This document shows positions 1 to 9,520 of a DNA stretch of 42,780 nt, in pieces. Position 1 is the stretch's first letter. Each line of letters opens with the position of its first letter. The notes under the pieces were generated by a model. The model saw only the letters and a list, made by a program, of their open reading frames with translations, searched no databases and had not been told where the DNA came from. Origin of the DNA: Betaproteobacteria bacterium (GTDB lineage: Bacteria > Pseudomonadota > Gammaproteobacteria > Burkholderiales > Thiobacillaceae). Position numbers and translations under genes: made by a program. The stretch lies in contig JAGUXX010000310.1 of assembly GCA_020061585.1 (NCBI GenBank), positions 1 to 42,780 of the forward strand. Direction: 5' to 3'.

Positions 1-336
1 CCACATGCTCGCGCTTTCGCCGGCGGTGCCGGAACGCGCCAGCAGCGTCTGCCAGAACACCGCGCCGAGCACGCTGATCGCCACGCAAGCCCAACTCGCG
101 CGGCGCGGCGACAGCGCGTTCAGCCAAGGCGCGGCGAGATAGAGAACCAACACGACGAGCAGCAACGGCGGTTCGAGAAACGCCGCGTAGCGAAAAAACA
201 GTTCCAGCGCCAGCATCGGCGTCGCGGCCTGGGTCAGGGCGACGAGCACGCCCAAAACCTGCGCCGCGATCACCGCGCGCAGCAAAATGCCGAGATTGCG
301 GAAATCCGGCAAGGCGATCTGGGTCTCCTTTGTCAT
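1..336 (-). CDS. algZ: Sensor histidine kinase, AlgZ/FimS-like (N-terminal part only)
   Basis: The gene runs off the left edge; 112 codons are visible from an ATG at 336 (GGAG lies inside the gene, and no clear ribosome site precedes the ATG). The protein opens with LPDFRNLGILLR, a start typical of the LytS/AlgZ-type kinases that sit divergently from argH in beta- and gammaproteobacteria. It then shows at least three hydrophobic stretches (roughly residues 17-35, 45-68 and 80-98), as expected for the multi-span membrane sensor part. The kinase and ATPase domains would lie outside the window. In this family the kinase pairs with an AlgR/LytTR response regulator, whose gene would be expected next on the left. 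The assignment rests on the N-terminal motif, the membrane pattern and the divergent argH, so it is good but not proven. Confidence 0.72.
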   Translation of the reverse strand, partial: MTKETQIALPDFRNLGILLRAVIAAQVLGVLVALTQAATPMLALELFFRYAAFLEPPLLLVVLVLYLAAPWLNALSPRRASWACVAISVLGAVFWQTLLARSGTAGESASMW

Positions 337-501
337 AATCCTTGAATCCTCTGTTGACCGCTCCTTAACCATCGAGAGGTCCCATGAAACAAGCCTTTGT
401 GCCTTCGATCACCCTCACCCATTAGGCGACCCCGCGTTCAACGGAGGAATCAAGGATAATTCGCGGCTTACGATTACTCCAGCCCGCAAGCTATCACGCC
501 C

Positions 502-1947
502 ATGAGCCAAGCCGAAACACCCGCCACGCAGCCAACCAGCCCGGTGATCTGGTCCGGTCGCTTTTCCGAACCGGTTTCCGAACGCGTCAAACGCTACACC
601 GCCTCGATCCCTTTCGACTGGCGTCTGGCGCCCTTCGACATCCAGGGTTCGCTGGCGCACGCCGCCATGTTGCACCAGGTCGGCGTGCTGACGGCGCGCG
701 ATCTGGCCGACATCCGTCGCGGCCTGGGCGAGATTCTGGCCGACTTCGAAGCCGGGCGTTTCACGTGGAACCTCGACGACGAGGATATCCATTTCAACAT
801 CGAGCGGGCGCTGACGCGCAAGGTCGGCGACGCCGGCAAGCGGCTGCACACCGGCCGCTCGCGCAACGATCAGGTCGCCACCGATGTGCGCCTGTGGCTG
901 CGCGACGCCATCGACCGCATCCTGGAACTGAATATCCAGGCCCGCCATGCGTTGATCGATCTGGCCGAACAGCACGCCGCCACGGTGATGCCCGGCTTCA
1001 CCCATTTGCAGGCCGCGCAACCGGTGACCTTCGGCCATCACCTGCTGGCCTGGCAGGAAATGCTCAGCCGCGATCATGAACGTCTGGTCGATTGCCGCCG
1101 CCGCGTCAACCGCCTGCCGCTCGGCGCGGCGGCCCTGGCCGGCACCAGCTTTCCGATCGACCGCGAAATGGTGGCGCGCGAACTCGGCTTCGAGGGCGTT
1201 TGCGAGAACTCTCTGGACGCGGTGTCGGACCGCGATTTCGCGATTGAATTCCTCGCCGCCGGGGCGTTGATGATGACGCATTTTTCGCGCATGTCCGAAG
1301 AACTGGTGATCTGGATGACGCCGCGCTTCGGCTTCATCGACCTGGCCGACCGCTTCTGCACCGGTTCCAGCATCATGCCGCAGAAGAAAAATCCGGATGT
1401 TCCGGAGCTGATGCGCGGCAAGACCGGGCGCATGAACGGCCATCTGATCGCCTTGCTGACATTGATGAAAGGCCAGCCACTGGCCTACAACAAGGACAAT
1501 CAGGAGGACAAGGAGCCGTTGTTCGACGCGGTCGATACCTTGATCGACACGCTGGCGATCTTCGCCGAGATGATGGGTAGCCATGTCGATCCGCAGACCG
1601 GCGAACGCGTGTTCCATGTCACCGTCAATGCCCAACGCATGCGCCAGGCGGCGATTGAAGGCTACGCCACCGCCACCGATCTGGCCGATTATCTGGTCAA
1701 GAAGGGCCTGCCGTTTCGCGAGGCGCACGAGGCGGTGGCGCGCGCGGTGCGGGCGGCCGAACAACGGCGTTGCGATCTGGCCGATTTGAGCTTGGCGGAA
1801 CTACAGGCCTTCTCGCCGCTGGTGGCGGCCGACATCTATCAGGTGCTGACCCTGGAAGGTTCGCTCGCCGCCCGCGACCACCTCGGCGGCACCGCGCCCA
1901 AGCAGGTCCGCGCGGCGGCGGCCCGGGCCCGTGACCGCCTGGCTTGA
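502..1947 (+). CDS. argH: Argininosuccinate lyase
   Basis: Cleaves argininosuccinate to arginine and fumarate, the last step of arginine synthesis, as a cytoplasmic homotetramer. The 481-residue protein has the family length plus a short N-terminal extension. It contains HTGRSRNDQ near residues 116-124 and the fumarase/aspartase superfamily signature [12 protein letters not shown] near residues 288-299, which includes the flexible serine loop and catalytic serine. The ATG at 502 is used because the conserved WSGRFSEP stretch begins about 16 residues in; no strong ribosome site is visible before it. It is divergent from the AlgZ-like kinase gene (165 bp between starts) and convergent with the cNMP-binding gene, only 8 bases separating the stops. 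A parS-like sequence lies within it at 757-772. Confidence 0.97.
   Translation: MSQAETPATQPTSPVIWSGRFSEPVSERVKRYTASIPFDWRLAPFDIQGSLAHAAMLHQVGVLTARDLADIRRGLGEILADFEAGRFTWNLDDEDIHFNIERALTRKVGDAGKRLHTGRSRNDQVATDVRLWLRDAIDRILELNIQARHALIDLAEQHAATVMPGFTHLQAAQPVTFGHHLLAWQEMLSRDHERLVDCRRRVNRLPLGAAALAGTSFPIDREMVARELGFEGVCENSLDAVSDRDFAIEFLAAGALMMTHFSRMSEELVIWMTPRFGFIDLADRFCTGSSIMPQKKNPDVPELMRGKTGRMNGHLIALLTLMKGQPLAYNKDNQEDKEPLFDAVDTLIDTLAIFAEMMGSHVDPQTGERVFHVTVNAQRMRQAAIEGYATATDLADYLVKKGLPFREAHEAVARAVRAAEQRRCDLADLSLAELQAFSPLVAADIYQVLTLEGSLAARDHLGGTAPKQVRAAAARARDRLA
757..772. other. Weak parS-like sequence inside argH
   Basis: The 16 bases match the chromosomal parS consensus TGTTTCACGTGAAACA at 13 positions; the mismatches are at the two ends and at position 12. 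The central GTTTCACGTGG core is kept. It lies in coding sequence, so it could be chance. Confidence 0.3.
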
Positions 1948-1955
1948 GGCAACGC

Positions 1956-2459
1956 TCAGGCGTCGGGCAATCCGGCTCGCTCCGGCGGATGCGCGCCGCC
2001 GCCGTAGACTTGAACCAGCAGATTGCGCAACGCATCGTGGCGATCATGCAGGTCGCGCGCCAACTGGGTGGCAATGACGAATTGAAAGTGGCAGCCGATT
2101 TCCGAATCAGGCTGGTACAGCAACAGGTAAGCGGAAAACGGCAGGCTGGCGACCTTGATCGGCCCTTGCGCGACACAGGACGCGACGGCCGGTTTGCCGG
2201 TGGATAGCGACGGCAGGCCGAAGAACTCACCCGGCTGCAGCGTCTTCAAATGGTAATGGCGGCCGGTGTTGCCGTAATGCGTCACGTCGACCAGACCTTC
2301 GAGCAGCAAGAACATGTCCTGATTCAGACGATCCTGATAAATCAGCACATGGCCTTTCGGATACTCGTCGACCCGCATCGCGGCGGCGACATGTTCGACG
2401 TCGGAATCCGACAGGAACTGGAATCCCGGCAAGGTTCGCAGGTAGTTTTTCAGGATCAT
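1956..2459 (-). CDS. Cyclic nucleotide-binding domain protein, second of a coupled pair
   Basis: A 167-residue protein made almost entirely of one CRP-like cNMP-binding beta-barrel, without a DNA-binding helix-turn-helix, kinase or channel part. Visible signs are the GHVLIYQD turn near residue 36, FLLLEGLVDV near residue 50 and the GEFFGLPSL phosphate-binding cassette. In the cassette the usual Arg-Ala step reads KPAVAS, so the arginine that normally contacts the cyclic phosphate is missing. The ATG at 2459 overlaps the stop of the upstream gene as ATGA, so the two are probably translationally coupled; a longer reading frame upstream is only the shadow of that gene. It may be a ligand-free structural partner of its neighbour (inference). 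It is convergent with argH. Confidence 0.8.
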   Translation of the reverse strand: MILKNYLRTLPGFQFLSDSDVEHVAAAMRVDEYPKGHVLIYQDRLNQDMFLLLEGLVDVTHYGNTGRHYHLKTLQPGEFFGLPSLSTGKPAVASCVAQGPIKVASLPFSAYLLLYQPDSEIGCHFQFVIATQLARDLHDRHDALRNLLVQVYGGGAHPPERAGLPDA

Positions 2460-3013
2460 CCGCGCGCTCCCAACAGACTCTTGATGAAATCGATCACGCC
2501 GTGATGCTTGCGGCTCAATTCCGACAGCGGCACGGTGATGTCGCCCAGCAACAACATATTGCCCTCTGGATCGACGACCGGATTGTTGGCGGTCACTTCC
2601 AGCCGCCGGATCAGCATCTGGATGAAAGCATGCGTCAGCCGACAGACGGCGATCGAGTCTTCGGCGATCAGCGCGTCGAAATCGGCATACGACAAACGCG
2701 CCACGGTGGTATCGGGTCCGGCGGTGACGGTGCTGGAAGCGCGTCGTATGCCGCTGAAATAACCCAGTTCGCCACACCAGTTGCCCGGACGGATGGCGCC
2801 GAGCTGAATGTGATGGCCGGACAGTTCGATGGACAGTTGCAGACTGCCGCTCAACACCAGGAAAAAAGCGTCGATGGGCTGCTGATCGTGGACCATCACC
2901 TGATGCTCCTCCAACGCCTGCAAGGTCACCCGATCCAGCAACGGCTTGACGTGATCGACCCCCAACTGCTCGACAATTTCCGGCAGGAATTCAAAAAGGA
3001 TATGCTCGTCCAT
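2456..3013 (-). CDS. Cyclic nucleotide-binding domain protein, first of a coupled pair
   Basis: A 185-residue protein with one CRP-like cNMP-binding domain, roughly residues 30-135, followed by a helical tail. It shows FFLVLSGSLQLS and the cassette GELGYFSGIRRASS, which keeps the Gly-Glu-Leu and the arginine expected to bind a cyclic nucleotide. No helix-turn-helix or output domain is visible, so it is not an ordinary CRP/FNR regulator. The ATG at 3013 is followed at the other end by a 4-base ATGA overlap with the second cNMP-binding gene. The pair may act as a small sensory or scaffold complex, but nothing in the neighbourhood shows the target. Confidence 0.8.
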   Translation of the reverse strand: MDEHILFEFLPEIVEQLGVDHVKPLLDRVTLQALEEHQVMVHDQQPIDAFFLVLSGSLQLSIELSGHHIQLGAIRPGNWCGELGYFSGIRRASSTVTAGPDTTVARLSYADFDALIAEDSIAVCRLTHAFIQMLIRRLEVTANNPVVDPEGNMLLLGDITVPLSELSRKHHGVIDFIKSLLGARG

Positions 3014-3049
3014 AAAACCTCCAGCAATCTCAGTGTAGGCGATGCGGCG

Positions 3050-3376
3050 CTAACCGCCTGTCGGACTTTGCAGTTCAACCGCGCCGCCGGATTGCGCCGA
3101 TGCGAATCGCGACAACGCGGCAAACAGCTCTTCATCGCCGCGGGTATCGCGCCAGACATCGCCATCCCAACGGAAATGAAAACCGCCGCTTTTCGCCGCC
3201 ACCCAGATTTCCTGAGCCGCGGCCTGTTTGTTGACGACGATCATCGAACCGTCGGCAAACTCGATCTGCAGGACGCCGCCATCGGCAAATTCGTAATCCA
3301 GATCGGCCTGATCAATGGCCTGCTCCAGGCGTTGCAGGGTGGCTTCGGCCAGATGGGCATATTCGGTTTCGGTCAT
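3050..3376 (-). CDS. cyaY: Frataxin-like iron-sulfur cluster assembly protein CyaY
   Basis: A 108-residue bacterial frataxin. In this family CyaY binds iron on an acidic ridge and modulates the cysteine desulfurase IscS during Fe-S cluster assembly in the cytoplasm. The start MTETEYAHLAEATLQRLEQA is the usual acidic first helix. It is followed by LDYEFADGGVLQIEFADGS, the strand IVVNKQAAAQEIWVAA and FHFRWDGDVWRDTRGDEELF, all recognisable CyaY stretches. The ATG at 3376 has GGAG a few bases upstream and gives the family length (about 106 in E. coli); the longer frame is spurious. It is divergent from lptM-lysA, the arrangement also seen at the cyaY/lppL/lysA locus of Pseudomonas. Confidence 0.94.
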   Translation of the reverse strand: MTETEYAHLAEATLQRLEQAIDQADLDYEFADGGVLQIEFADGSMIVVNKQAAAQEIWVAAKSGGFHFRWDGDVWRDTRGDEELFAALSRFASAQSGGAVELQSPTGG

Positions 3377-3453
3377 CGGTGGTCTCCAGTATGGCGCAAC
3401 CTTGGGGGGCAAACTTCGGGCTGCTAAACTGCACGTGATTCTAGAGGCTCCCC

Positions 3454-3603
3454 ATGCAATTTTCCCTGCTCCGACTGATGTTCCTGCTGTGCGCCTTGTC
3501 CGTGCTCTCCGGCTGCGGCAAAAAAGGCTATTTGTATCTGCCTGACCCGGACGAGCCGGCGCCGGCCACCGTTCAATCAACCCAACCAGCCGATAAACCA
3601 TGA
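3454..3603 (+). CDS. lptM: Small outer-membrane lipoprotein LptM (YifL-like)
   Basis: A 49-residue lipoprotein. The signal peptide is MQFSLLRLMFLLCALSVLSG followed by the lipobox cysteine at residue 21. The short mature part starts CGKKGYLYLPD, the hallmark of YifL/LppL proteins encoded before lysA; the rest is a Pro/Ala-rich tail. In E. coli LptM assists assembly of the LptD/LptE lipopolysaccharide translocon. Its stop overlaps the lysA start as ATGA (3600-3603), so the two are likely co-translated. It lies opposite cyaY with a 77-base divergent gap. Confidence 0.9.
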   Translation: MQFSLLRLMFLLCALSVLSGCGKKGYLYLPDPDEPAPATVQSTQPADKP

Positions 3604-4847
3604 ATTCATTATCTCGCCGGGGCGGCCTGCTGCATGTCGAGGAGGCGCCGTTGCCCGCCATCGCCAGCGAATTCGGCACGCCCTGTTATGTCTATTCCCG
3701 CGCCGCCCTGGAGCGCGCCTACCGCGCCTACGACCAGGCCTTGGCCGCGCATCCGCACCTGATCTGCTATGCGGTGAAAGCCAATTCCAGTCTGGCCGTT
3801 CTGAATCTGTTCGCCCGCCTCGGCGCCGGTTTCGACATCGTTTCCGGCGGCGAACTGGCGCGGGTGCTGGCTGCCGGCGGCGACCCCGGCAAGGTGGTGT
3901 TTTCCGGGGTCGGCAAATCCGCTGCCGAAATGCGTGCCGCGCTGTCTGCCGGCATCCTCTGTTTCAATGTCGAATCGGAAGACGAACTGGCGCGGCTGAA
4001 TCAGGTGGCCGGCGATTTCGGCCGCAGCGCCGCGATCAGCCTGCGCGTCAACCCGAACGTCGATGCCAAGACTCACCCGTATATTTCCACCGGCCTGAAG
4101 GACAACAAGTTCGGTATCGCCCATGAACAAGCCTTGCGGGTTTATCGTGAAGCGGCTGACATGGCGCATTTGCGGATCGCCGGCATCGACTGCCACATCG
4201 GCTCGCAACTGACCGAAGTCGCGCCCTTCGCGGAAGCGCTGGATCGCCTGCTGGAACTGGTGGCAAGCCTGCAAGCCGAGGGCATCGCGCTGCGCCACAT
4301 CGACATCGGCGGCGGCGTCGGTATCCGCTATCGGGATGAGACGCCGCCCGAGCTGCACGACTACGCGGAAGTCATCTTGTCGCGCCTGCGCGGTCGCGCC
4401 GAGCAATTGATCATCGAGCCCGGCCGGTCGCTGGTCGGCAACGCCGGCTGGTTGCTGACCCGCGTGGAGTATCTGAAACACGGCGAAACCAAGGATTTCG
4501 CCATCGTCGATGCGGCGATGAATGATCTGATGCGCCCGGCGCTGTACGACGCCTGGCACGATATTTTGCCGGTGCGCGAACGTCCGGAAGCCACGCCGCG
4601 CCGCTATGCCGTCGTCGGCCCGGTATGCGAAACCGGTGATTTTCTCGGCCACGATCGCGAACTTGCTTTGATGCCAGACGACCTGCTGGCAATCTGCTCG
4701 ACCGGCGCCTACGGCATGAGCATGAGCTCCAACTACAACACCCGCCCGAGAGCGGCGGAAGTCATGGTCGATGGTGGCACAACCCATCTGGTTCATGCCC
4801 GCGAAAGGGTCGAGGATTTGTTTGCTGGAGAAACTTTGTTGCCATGA
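3600..4847 (+). CDS. lysA: Diaminopimelate decarboxylase
   Basis: Converts meso-diaminopimelate to lysine, the last step of lysine synthesis, using pyridoxal phosphate. The 415-residue protein is the usual length. It has the fold-III PLP site YAVKANSS (Schiff-base lysine near residue 60), HIGSQ, the glycine loop IGGGVGIRY, EPGRSLVGNAG and CETGDF, all typical of LysA. The ATG at 3600 overlaps the lptM stop. A strong hairpin with a T run follows at 4884-4921, suggesting that the lptM-lysA transcript ends there. In many proteobacteria dapF follows lysA; here it does not. Confidence 0.97.
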   Translation: MNSLSRRGGLLHVEEAPLPAIASEFGTPCYVYSRAALERAYRAYDQALAAHPHLICYAVKANSSLAVLNLFARLGAGFDIVSGGELARVLAAGGDPGKVVFSGVGKSAAEMRAALSAGILCFNVESEDELARLNQVAGDFGRSAAISLRVNPNVDAKTHPYISTGLKDNKFGIAHEQALRVYREAADMAHLRIAGIDCHIGSQLTEVAPFAEALDRLLELVASLQAEGIALRHIDIGGGVGIRYRDETPPELHDYAEVILSRLRGRAEQLIIEPGRSLVGNAGWLLTRVEYLKHGETKDFAIVDAAMNDLMRPALYDAWHDILPVRERPEATPRRYAVVGPVCETGDFLGHDRELALMPDDLLAICSTGAYGMSMSSNYNTRPRAAEVMVDGGTTHLVHARERVEDLFAGETLLP

Positions 4848-4883
4848 CGGCAAAATCACGCCAAATATCGACATAAATCAGCC

Positions 4884-4921
4884 AAAACCGCGCCGCGCGC
4901 TTGCGAAGCGCGGTTTTTTTT
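4884..4921 (+). terminator. Rho-independent terminator after lysA
   Basis: AAAACCGCGC (4884-4893) pairs with GCGCGGTTTT (4908-4917) and runs straight into a T tract ending at 4921. It lies 37 bases after the lysA stop. Confidence 0.85.
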
Positions 4922-4931
4922 GTTCTACAAT
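4901..4931 (+). promoter_or_regulatory. Possible promoter of the histone-like gene
   Basis: A good -10-like TACAAT (4926-4931) sits 83 bases before the small gene at 5014. The only -35 candidate, TTGCGA (4901-4906), is 19 bases away and lies within the lysA terminator stem, so the assignment is weak. Confidence 0.3.
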
Positions 4932-5013
4932 CGCCGCACGCCTCTTGATAGCGTGGAAGTGCTTGAGGCATAAGGCTTTCCGGCCAAACCCTTCATTCAT
5001 CGAGGAGTCAGAC

Positions 5014-5199
5014 ATGTCCGATGCAAAACCTGCAAAAAGCGCCGTCAAGACAGCCGCCACCAAGCCTGACGCCGTAGCCCCAGCCAAGAAAGCCGCCGCC
5101 AAGCCCGCCACCGCCCCAGCCAAGAAGGCCGCCGCCGCCAAGCCCGCCGCCGCACCGGCCAAGAAGGCACCAGCCGCCATGAAGGCCGCCAAGAAATAA
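5014..5199 (+). CDS. Histone H1-like Lys/Ala/Pro-rich protein
   Basis: A 61-residue, highly basic, low-complexity protein made of repeats of the form KPAxAPAKKAAA, with no aromatic residues. Such proteins resemble the C-terminal tail of histone H1, the chlamydial Hc proteins and the tail of Pseudomonas AlgP; they bind DNA non-specifically and are thought to help compact the nucleoid. The ATG at 5014 has a strong GAGGAG ribosome site 7 bases upstream, and the gene is closed by a hairpin terminator at 5225-5245, so it is a stand-alone unit. Repeats of AAGAAGGC/GCCCGCC codons probably make its length vary between strains. The exact role is unknown. Confidence 0.85.
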   Translation: MSDAKPAKSAVKTAATKPDAVAPAKKAAAKPATAPAKKAAAAKPAAAPAKKAPAAMKAAKK

Positions 5200-5224
5200 T
5201 GCATGCGCGGGACTGAACAAAAGA

Positions 5225-5245
5225 ACGGGCGATGCCCGTTTTTTT
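5225..5245 (+). terminator. Rho-independent terminator, probably bidirectional
   Basis: ACGGGC (5225-5230) pairs with GCCCGT (5234-5239) around a 3-base loop and is followed by a T run. It ends the histone-like gene. On the other strand it is followed by TCTTTTGTTC, so it may also stop transcription coming from priA. Confidence 0.85.
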
Positions 5246-5307
5246 GTATCCGCCTGAAATCAGCAAGACCGTAACGGCGCGCCAACAGCTGTTTCAAGGC
5301 CGATGAA

Positions 5308-7539
<2,232 letters not shown>

Positions 7540-7939
7540 AGTTACCAGACAGACTTAAAGTGATTTGCGAGAAAAAACGACGAACCCTCGGATACCGCAA
7601 GGGGTTTTTGAATTGTCCACTGATGCTGTGGATAACTATGTGGAAAACCCGTTGAAAAACGCCCCGATACCTTGATACCGCGCCATAGTCAGCTCCGGGA
7701 TTAAAAAACAAGCAACAATATAATTCAATGAAAACAATTAGTTACGAGACAGCATCAGGCGTGGCTTGCTTAGCGCCGGATAAAGCCCATGTCAAGCATG
7801 TGGATGTGCATAACTGAGCGTTTTCCATACATTATTCGCTTGACTTGGCCCACTCAATCGCCCCGGAAAACCCACAAACGGCGGCGATGAGGTACGAACC
7901 AAGACATTGGACGGAACGTCGTTGCCGGCACGACCGGCT
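7540..7939. other. 400-base non-coding gap between priA and dacB
   Basis: No convincing gene is seen on either strand; the sequence is visibly richer in A+T than its surroundings. It holds a perfect DnaA-box sequence at 7627-7635 and near matches at 7639-7647, 7799-7807 and 7805-7813. A weak stem (CCCT with AGGG near 7585-7602) lies downstream of dacB. The priA promoter should lie in its left part, but no clear -35/-10 pair stands out. Confidence 0.6.
7627..7647. promoter_or_regulatory. DnaA-box-like pair
   Basis: TGTGGATAA (7627-7635) is the exact reverse complement of the consensus DnaA box TTATCCACA. Three bases further, TGTGGAAAA (7639-7647) is a one-mismatch copy in the same direction. 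The pair lies about 90-110 bases upstream of the priA start. Confidence 0.45.
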
Positions 7940-9520
7940 TCACTGCGCCGCCCACTCGGTCAACGCGGCCTGCGCCTTGGCGCCCGCCGCGGCATTGGCA
8001 TGATTGATCAACATCACCAGTATGCGTCGGCTGCCGTTCGGGCCGAGGACATAGCCGGCCAGACTGCGCACCCGGTTCAAGCTGCCGGTTTTGAGCCAGG
8101 CCGCGCCAACCATGGCACTACCGTTCATGCGCGTCTTCTGGGTACCTTCCAAACCCACCGCCGGCAAGCTGGCGGCGAACTCGAAATACGCCGGTCGCGC
8201 AGCGGCGTAAGCCAACAAGTCGGCCAACGACCACGCCGAGATGCGTTCGATACGTGACAACCCCGAGCCGTTTTCCAGCACCAGTTCGGGGATCTCCAGA
8301 CCGCGCTCCTCAAGCCAGGCGCGTACCGCCCGATCACCCTTGTTCCAGGTCGCCGGCGCTTCAAAGCGCTGGGCGCCGAGATTGAGATACAGCATCTTGG
8401 CCATGACATTGTTGCTGAACTTGTTGATGTCCCGCACCAGTTGCGCCAACGGCGGGGAGTCGAACTCCAACAACAAGGCCGGCGCCGCGCCTGGCGCGCG
8501 GTCTTCGCCTGACACAGACCTGACCTGACCACCGTGCAGCCCGCCCAACTCGCGCCAGACGGTGCCGAACAGCGCCGCCAGCGTGGCTTCGGGGCTCAGC
8601 AGATTGAGCGGGATACTCTGATCGCCGCAGGCAGCCGGGTAGGCGCCGGTCAAAACCAGGTTGTCACTGTCAGCTTGCCGTTCGATCTTCGCGCGCCAAC
8701 CATTGCAAGGCGCATCCGAGTTTTGCAATTGGTTGACCAAGGCCGGCGTGCTGGTGGGCGGATCGATACGCGGGGTGATCGAGCCTTCGGACATCGACAG
8801 GCGCAGATTGAGGGTATTGAAATTGACCAGCAACGCGCTCGGCGGCGCGTTGTAGGGTCGCAGCGGCGCCTGATCGAAAGCCGCCGGATCGATCGGGTCG
8901 AGCTGATAGTAGTGGTCATCCAGCAGCACGTCACCGCGAATGTCGCGCACGCCACGTTCGCGCAATTCGCGCAGCATCAGCCAGAAACGCTCCAGCGTCA
9001 GCGCCGGGTCACCGCCGCCTTGCAAAATCAGATTGCCGCTCAGCACGCCATCGGCGAGCGGGCCATCGGCATAGATTCGGGTCTTGAAGGTATGCGCCGG
9101 CCCCAAGGTATCCAACGCCGCCAGCGTGGTGACCAGTTTCATCACCGAGGCCGGGTTCAACGAGCGATGTTCGCCATGCGCGAGGCGTGGCAGCGGATTG
9201 CCGATCTCGCGCACCACAATGCCGACGTGACTATCGGGTATGCCGGCCTGGCGCAATGCCAGGGCGACCGTAGCAGGCAACTCAGCGTGCGCTTCGGCCG
9301 ATGCCAGCGCCAGCAGGGCAAGGCATGCCCAGCGGCGGGTTAGAGAGCCCCCGGCTCGAAACCCCGAGCCGCCCCCCAAGGGGGCCAAGTCGTTCTTGGG
9401 ACGGCCCGGCGAACGGCTTGTGAGCGAGCCCCCGGCTCGAAACCCCGAGCCGCCCCCCAAGGGCGCCAAGTCGTTCTTGGGACGGCCCGGCGAACGACTT
9501 GTGAGCGCCGTCAATTTCAC
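7940..9520 (-). CDS. dacB: D-alanyl-D-alanine carboxypeptidase/endopeptidase (PBP4, DacB) with a repeat-extended signal peptide
   Basis: A penicillin-binding protein of the PBP4/S13 family; these trim and cleave peptidoglycan cross-links in the periplasm. All three active-site motifs are present: SVMK (residues 125-128), SNN in KFSNNVMAK, and KTG in AWLKTGSLN. Without residues 6-59 the protein would be 472 long, the normal family size. Residues 6-59 are two near-identical 27-residue units (beginning [11 protein letters not shown]) encoded by a tandem 81-bp DNA repeat. They separate the first five residues from the hydrophobic signal core [19 protein letters not shown]. The start is GTG at 9520, overlapping the stop of the upstream epimerase gene as GTGA; no alternative start lies between the repeat and the signal core. 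Confidence 0.93.
   Translation of the reverse strand: MKLTALTSRSPGRPKNDLAPLGGGSGFRAGGSLTSRSPGRPKNDLAPLGGGSGFRAGGSLTRRWACLALLALASAEAHAELPATVALALRQAGIPDSHVGIVVREIGNPLPRLAHGEHRSLNPASVMKLVTTLAALDTLGPAHTFKTRIYADGPLADGVLSGNLILQGGGDPALTLERFWLMLRELRERGVRDIRGDVLLDDHYYQLDPIDPAAFDQAPLRPYNAPPSALLVNFNTLNLRLSMSEGSITPRIDPPTSTPALVNQLQNSDAPCNGWRAKIERQADSDNLVLTGAYPAACGDQSIPLNLLSPEATLAALFGTVWRELGGLHGGQVRSVSGEDRAPGAAPALLLEFDSPPLAQLVRDINKFSNNVMAKMLYLNLGAQRFEAPATWNKGDRAVRAWLEERGLEIPELVLENGSGLSRIERISAWSLADLLAYAAARPAYFEFAASLPAVGLEGTQKTRMNGSAMVGAAWLKTGSLNRVRSLAGYVLGPNGSRRILVMLINHANAAAGAKAQAALTEWAAQ
9345..9506. repeat. Tandem 81-bp palindromic repeat, two copies
   Basis: Copies at 9345-9425 and 9426-9506 differ at only two bases (9381-9385 region and 9415-9416 region). 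Each holds the hairpin CGGCTCG/CGAGCCG (9433-9452 in copy 2) and, in copy 2, a 10-bp inverted repeat CAAGTCGTTC/GAACGACTTG (9467-9476 with 9492-9501). In copy 1 the latter carries one mismatch that can still form a G-U pair. The period of 81 keeps the dacB frame open. It looks like a REP/MITE-type dispersed element rather than native gene sequence. Confidence 0.9.

Noticed and set aside
415-1764. Long open frame opposite argH
   Set aside because: GC-rich shadow of argH; no family-like sequence and it overlaps a certain gene completely.
1956-2777. Longer version of the second cNMP-binding protein
   Set aside because: The extra N-terminus reads as an out-of-frame copy of the upstream gene; the ATGA overlap start at 2459 fits the domain.
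9345-9506. Possible CRISPR array
   Set aside because: Only two copies directly abutting, without spacers, and in frame inside dacB.
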